Positions 5,463 to 7,121 of a stretch of 7,121 nt of DNA are shown here, in pieces. The stretch is from positions 1 through 7,121 of the forward strand of contig DFFV01000051.1 in the NCBI GenBank assembly GCA_002371625.1. Direction: 5' to 3'. The notes beneath the pieces were generated by a model. That model saw nothing but the letters and a program-made list of their open reading frames with translations. It did no database searches and had not been told where the DNA came from. This stretch comes from Ruminococcus sp. UBA3767 (lineage in GTDB: Bacteria; Bacillota; Clostridia; Oscillospirales; Ruminococcaceae). The stretch's first letter is position 1. Every line of letters begins with the position of its first letter. Made by a program: the position numbers and the translations under genes.

Positions 5463-6604
5463 AGTGGGAAACGGTAAAACTCAGCGATATCTCAGCAAGT
5501 ATTCAAACCGGACCTTTCGGATCTCAACTGCATCAATCAGATTATTCTGAGCAGGGCACTCCAGTTATTATGCCCAAGGATTTATTAAATGGGCATATTT
5601 CTGAGTTATCCATAGCGAGAGTTTCACAAAATCATGTTGATAGACTCAGTAGGCACAAGGTTGAGGTCGGGGATATTCTTTATTCTCGTCGAGGCGATGT
5701 GGGACGCTGTGCATTTGCCACTGAAAAAGAACAAGGTTGGTTATGCGGAACGGGATGTCTGCGTGTAACAATAGATACAGAAAAAGCTGTCCCCAAATTT
5801 ATCTTTTATCAGCTTCAAAAGCCAGAGACAGTCGGTTGGGTTGAAAAACATGCTGTTGGTGCAACAATGCTCAATCTAAACACTTCAATTTTATCTGATG
5901 TTCCGATTGAAGTGCCTTGCCTTGACATACAGAAGAGAATAGTAGATATCCTCTCTGCCTATGACAACTTCATCGAAAACAATCAGAAGCAAATCAAGCT
6001 GCTTGAAGAAGCGGCACAAAGGCTTTATAAAGAGTGGTTTGTTGATCTAAGATTCCCTGGGCATGAGAATGTAAAGATTGTTGACGGTGTGCCGGAGGGA
6101 TGGAGGAAAGCTGTCGTTACAGACTTACTTACAATTAAATATGGTAAAGATCATAAGAAACTTGATGACGGAGATATACCTGTATATGGTTCTGGTGGAA
6201 TTATGAGAAAAGTCAAGCCAGTGTTATATTCAGGTGAGTCGGTTTTAATTCCACGAAAAGGATCATTGAATAATATTTTGTATGTTACAGGCGATTTTTG
6301 GACAATAGATACGATGTTCTATTCGATTCCTAAAACCGAAAACATAGCTAAATATGCATACTTGTTTTTAAAAACACTCGATATGTATTCATTTAATATT
6401 GGCGCAGCTGTACCCAGTATGACAACTAAAATACTCAACGGAATAAGTGTCCTTTATCCAAGTGACAATACCCTTCAACTATTTGAAAAACAATTAAAAC
6501 CATTATTTGATATGAGAGATGTGCTCAATAAACAAAATGAGACATCACAACATGCCCGTGACCGTCTGCTGCCCAAGCTGATGAGCGGGGAATTGGAGGT
6601 GTGA
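5459..6604 (+). CDS. hsdS: Type I restriction-modification system, DNA specificity subunit S
   Basis: The product is 381 residues. It reads the bipartite DNA target and holds two M subunits. The layout is the usual two halves. Target recognition domain 1 is residues 1-155 (TGPFGSQLHQSDY, VGDILYSRRGDVGRCAF, VGATMLNLNTSIL). The first conserved helical spacer is about 156-205 (QKRIVDILSAYDNFIENNQKQIKLLEEAAQRLYKEWF). Domain 2 runs from about 211 (VPEGW) to 350 (PVYGSGGIMRK, VLIPRKGSLNN, GAAVPSMTTKIL), and the second helical spacer ends RDRLLPKLMSGELEV. Both recognition domains look complete, so a two-part recognition site is expected, but its sequence cannot be read from here. The ATG overlaps the hsdM stop (ATGA), with GGAGGAG-type sequence just before it, so the two are translationally coupled. 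Confidence 0.95.
   Translation: MKWETVKLSDISASIQTGPFGSQLHQSDYSEQGTPVIMPKDLLNGHISELSIARVSQNHVDRLSRHKVEVGDILYSRRGDVGRCAFATEKEQGWLCGTGCLRVTIDTEKAVPKFIFYQLQKPETVGWVEKHAVGATMLNLNTSILSDVPIEVPCLDIQKRIVDILSAYDNFIENNQKQIKLLEEAAQRLYKEWFVDLRFPGHENVKIVDGVPEGWRKAVVTDLLTIKYGKDHKKLDDGDIPVYGSGGIMRKVKPVLYSGESVLIPRKGSLNNILYVTGDFWTIDTMFYSIPKTENIAKYAYLFLKTLDMYSFNIGAAVPSMTTKILNGISVLYPSDNTLQLFEKQLKPLFDMRDVLNKQNETSQHARDRLLPKLMSGELEV
6595..6601 (+). promoter_or_regulatory. Ribosome binding site inside the hsdS end, for the next gene
   Basis: GGAGGTG overlaps the last three codons of hsdS (Leu-Glu-Val) and lies 7 bases before the GTG at 6609. It is a near-perfect site at ideal spacing. It decides the start of the downstream frame and links its translation to hsdS. 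Confidence 0.8.
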
Positions 6605-6608
6605 TAGA

Positions 6609-7121
6609 GTGAGAAGAGTATTTGCCGATGTTCTTAAAGGTGGCGGCGTTAATATCGAAAAAGAATACTATAGGCTATATGACGCTTTTTATGACAGGCG
6701 TATTGGCATACATAACAGTTGTGCTGGTTGTTTCATGGAAATGCCATTTAGACAGACCTGTGTATCACTCAGTGATTTTGATGAGTGCTTTGATTACCAT
6801 TTTGAAATAATTCCCGACGAGATTGATCTGGATTGTTTGATTAATTTCTGCGAATATTCATTTAATCTTGTTTTATATATTCCAGATTTCGGTGCTCATA
6901 ATTATGGAGGCATTAATAGCAAAAATGCGTATATACAGCAGATTGAGAAAGTTGTTGAATTGATTAATCATCAAATAGTATTTGATGATGACGGTATCGC
7001 AATTATAGTTCCGAAAAACAATGTTGCTAATCTTGTTTCTGAAATTGTGCCTGAAAACATATCGTATAAGATTGTAGAGTATAATCACCATTCTATGAAA
7101 GGAGACCTTTCAAGTAAACAA
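6609..7121 (+). CDS. Unrecognised protein encoded directly after hsdS (partial, 3' end outside window)
   Basis: From the GTG at 6609 the frame stays open for 171 codons to the last base of the window. The start is 4 bases after the hsdS stop and has its own GGAGGTG site. The product begins MRRVFADVLKGGGVNIEKEYY when the GTG is read as Met. It is rich in Asp, Glu, Ile and aromatic residues, with an alternation of helices and hydrophobic strands (LVLYIPDFG, IAIIVPKN, YKIVEYNHH). There are cysteines at 38, 41, 51, 60, 76 and 81 but no clear metal motif. No signal peptide or membrane segment is seen. It does not look like HsdR. I do not recognise the family. Position in the operon suggests an accessory or linked defence gene of the type I system, which is inference. 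The DNA is AT-rich like the recognition domains of hsdS. Short frames at 6622-6810 (plus) and 6873-7091 (minus) are shadows of it. Confidence 0.8.
   Translation, partial: MRRVFADVLKGGGVNIEKEYYRLYDAFYDRRIGIHNSCAGCFMEMPFRQTCVSLSDFDECFDYHFEIIPDEIDLDCLINFCEYSFNLVLYIPDFGAHNYGGINSKNAYIQQIEKVVELINHQIVFDDDGIAIIVPKNNVANLVSEIVPENISYKIVEYNHHSMKGDLSSKQ

Noticed and set aside
6622..6810. 62-codon plus-strand frame with hydrophobic stretches
   Set aside because: It overlaps the 6609 frame in another phase and lacks a ribosome binding site. The 6609 frame has an ideal one and stays open for 513 bases.
6873..7091. 72-codon minus-strand frame at the right edge
   Set aside because: It is Asn/Ile-rich, as expected from AT-rich DNA, has no ribosome binding site, and is antisense to the open frame at 6609.

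Overview
The window looks like an accessory or mobile region of a Gram-positive gut Clostridia (Bacillota), possibly Ruminococcus or a relative. This is inferred from four things: moderate GC, strong GGAGG-type ribosome binding sites, TTG and GTG starts, and a DUF6076-like zinc-binding protein beside a small sigma-70 factor and a DUF927-like replication ATPase. That set of families is familiar from integrative elements of this group. No integrase, relaxase or element end is visible, so the mobile nature is inference.

Layout. (1) Positions 1-727, minus strand: the first 242 codons of a P-loop ATPase that runs off the left edge. (2) Positions 728-1132: a 405-base non-coding region. It holds an intrinsic terminator or attenuator reading leftward into the ATPase gene, a pair of AGGACATTT repeats, six exact AGCAAAC motifs (four spaced exactly 11 bp apart) with one further variant, and a candidate extended -10 for the rightward gene. 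(3) Positions 1133-2341, plus: a DUF6076-like protein with a CX2C-X14-C-X11-C zinc motif. Its last codons carry a second AGCAAAC cluster. (4) Positions 2413-3228, plus: a sigma-70 family factor. (5) Positions 3229-3458: an AT-rich region with a near-consensus promoter (TTGACT, 17 bp, TATAAT with extended TGA) wrapped in inverted and direct repeats. (6) Positions 3459-6604, plus: a type I restriction-modification pair, hsdM then hsdS, overlapping by 4 bp. (7) Positions 6609-7121, plus: an open, unrecognised gene whose ribosome binding site lies in the last codons of hsdS. No hsdR is present in the window.

How the parts may work together. The hsdM and hsdS products should form a site-specific adenine methyltransferase. 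It would become a restriction enzyme if an hsdR lies downstream, and the open gene after hsdS is translationally placed as part of that operon. On the left, the divergent ATPase and DUF6076/sigma units share an intergenic region packed with one heptamer. The same heptamer recurs just upstream of the sigma gene, which suggests one DNA-binding protein acting at both places, or a replication origin. The least understood parts are the heptamer arrays, the leftward attenuator, the repeat-wrapped hsd promoter and the unknown gene after hsdS.
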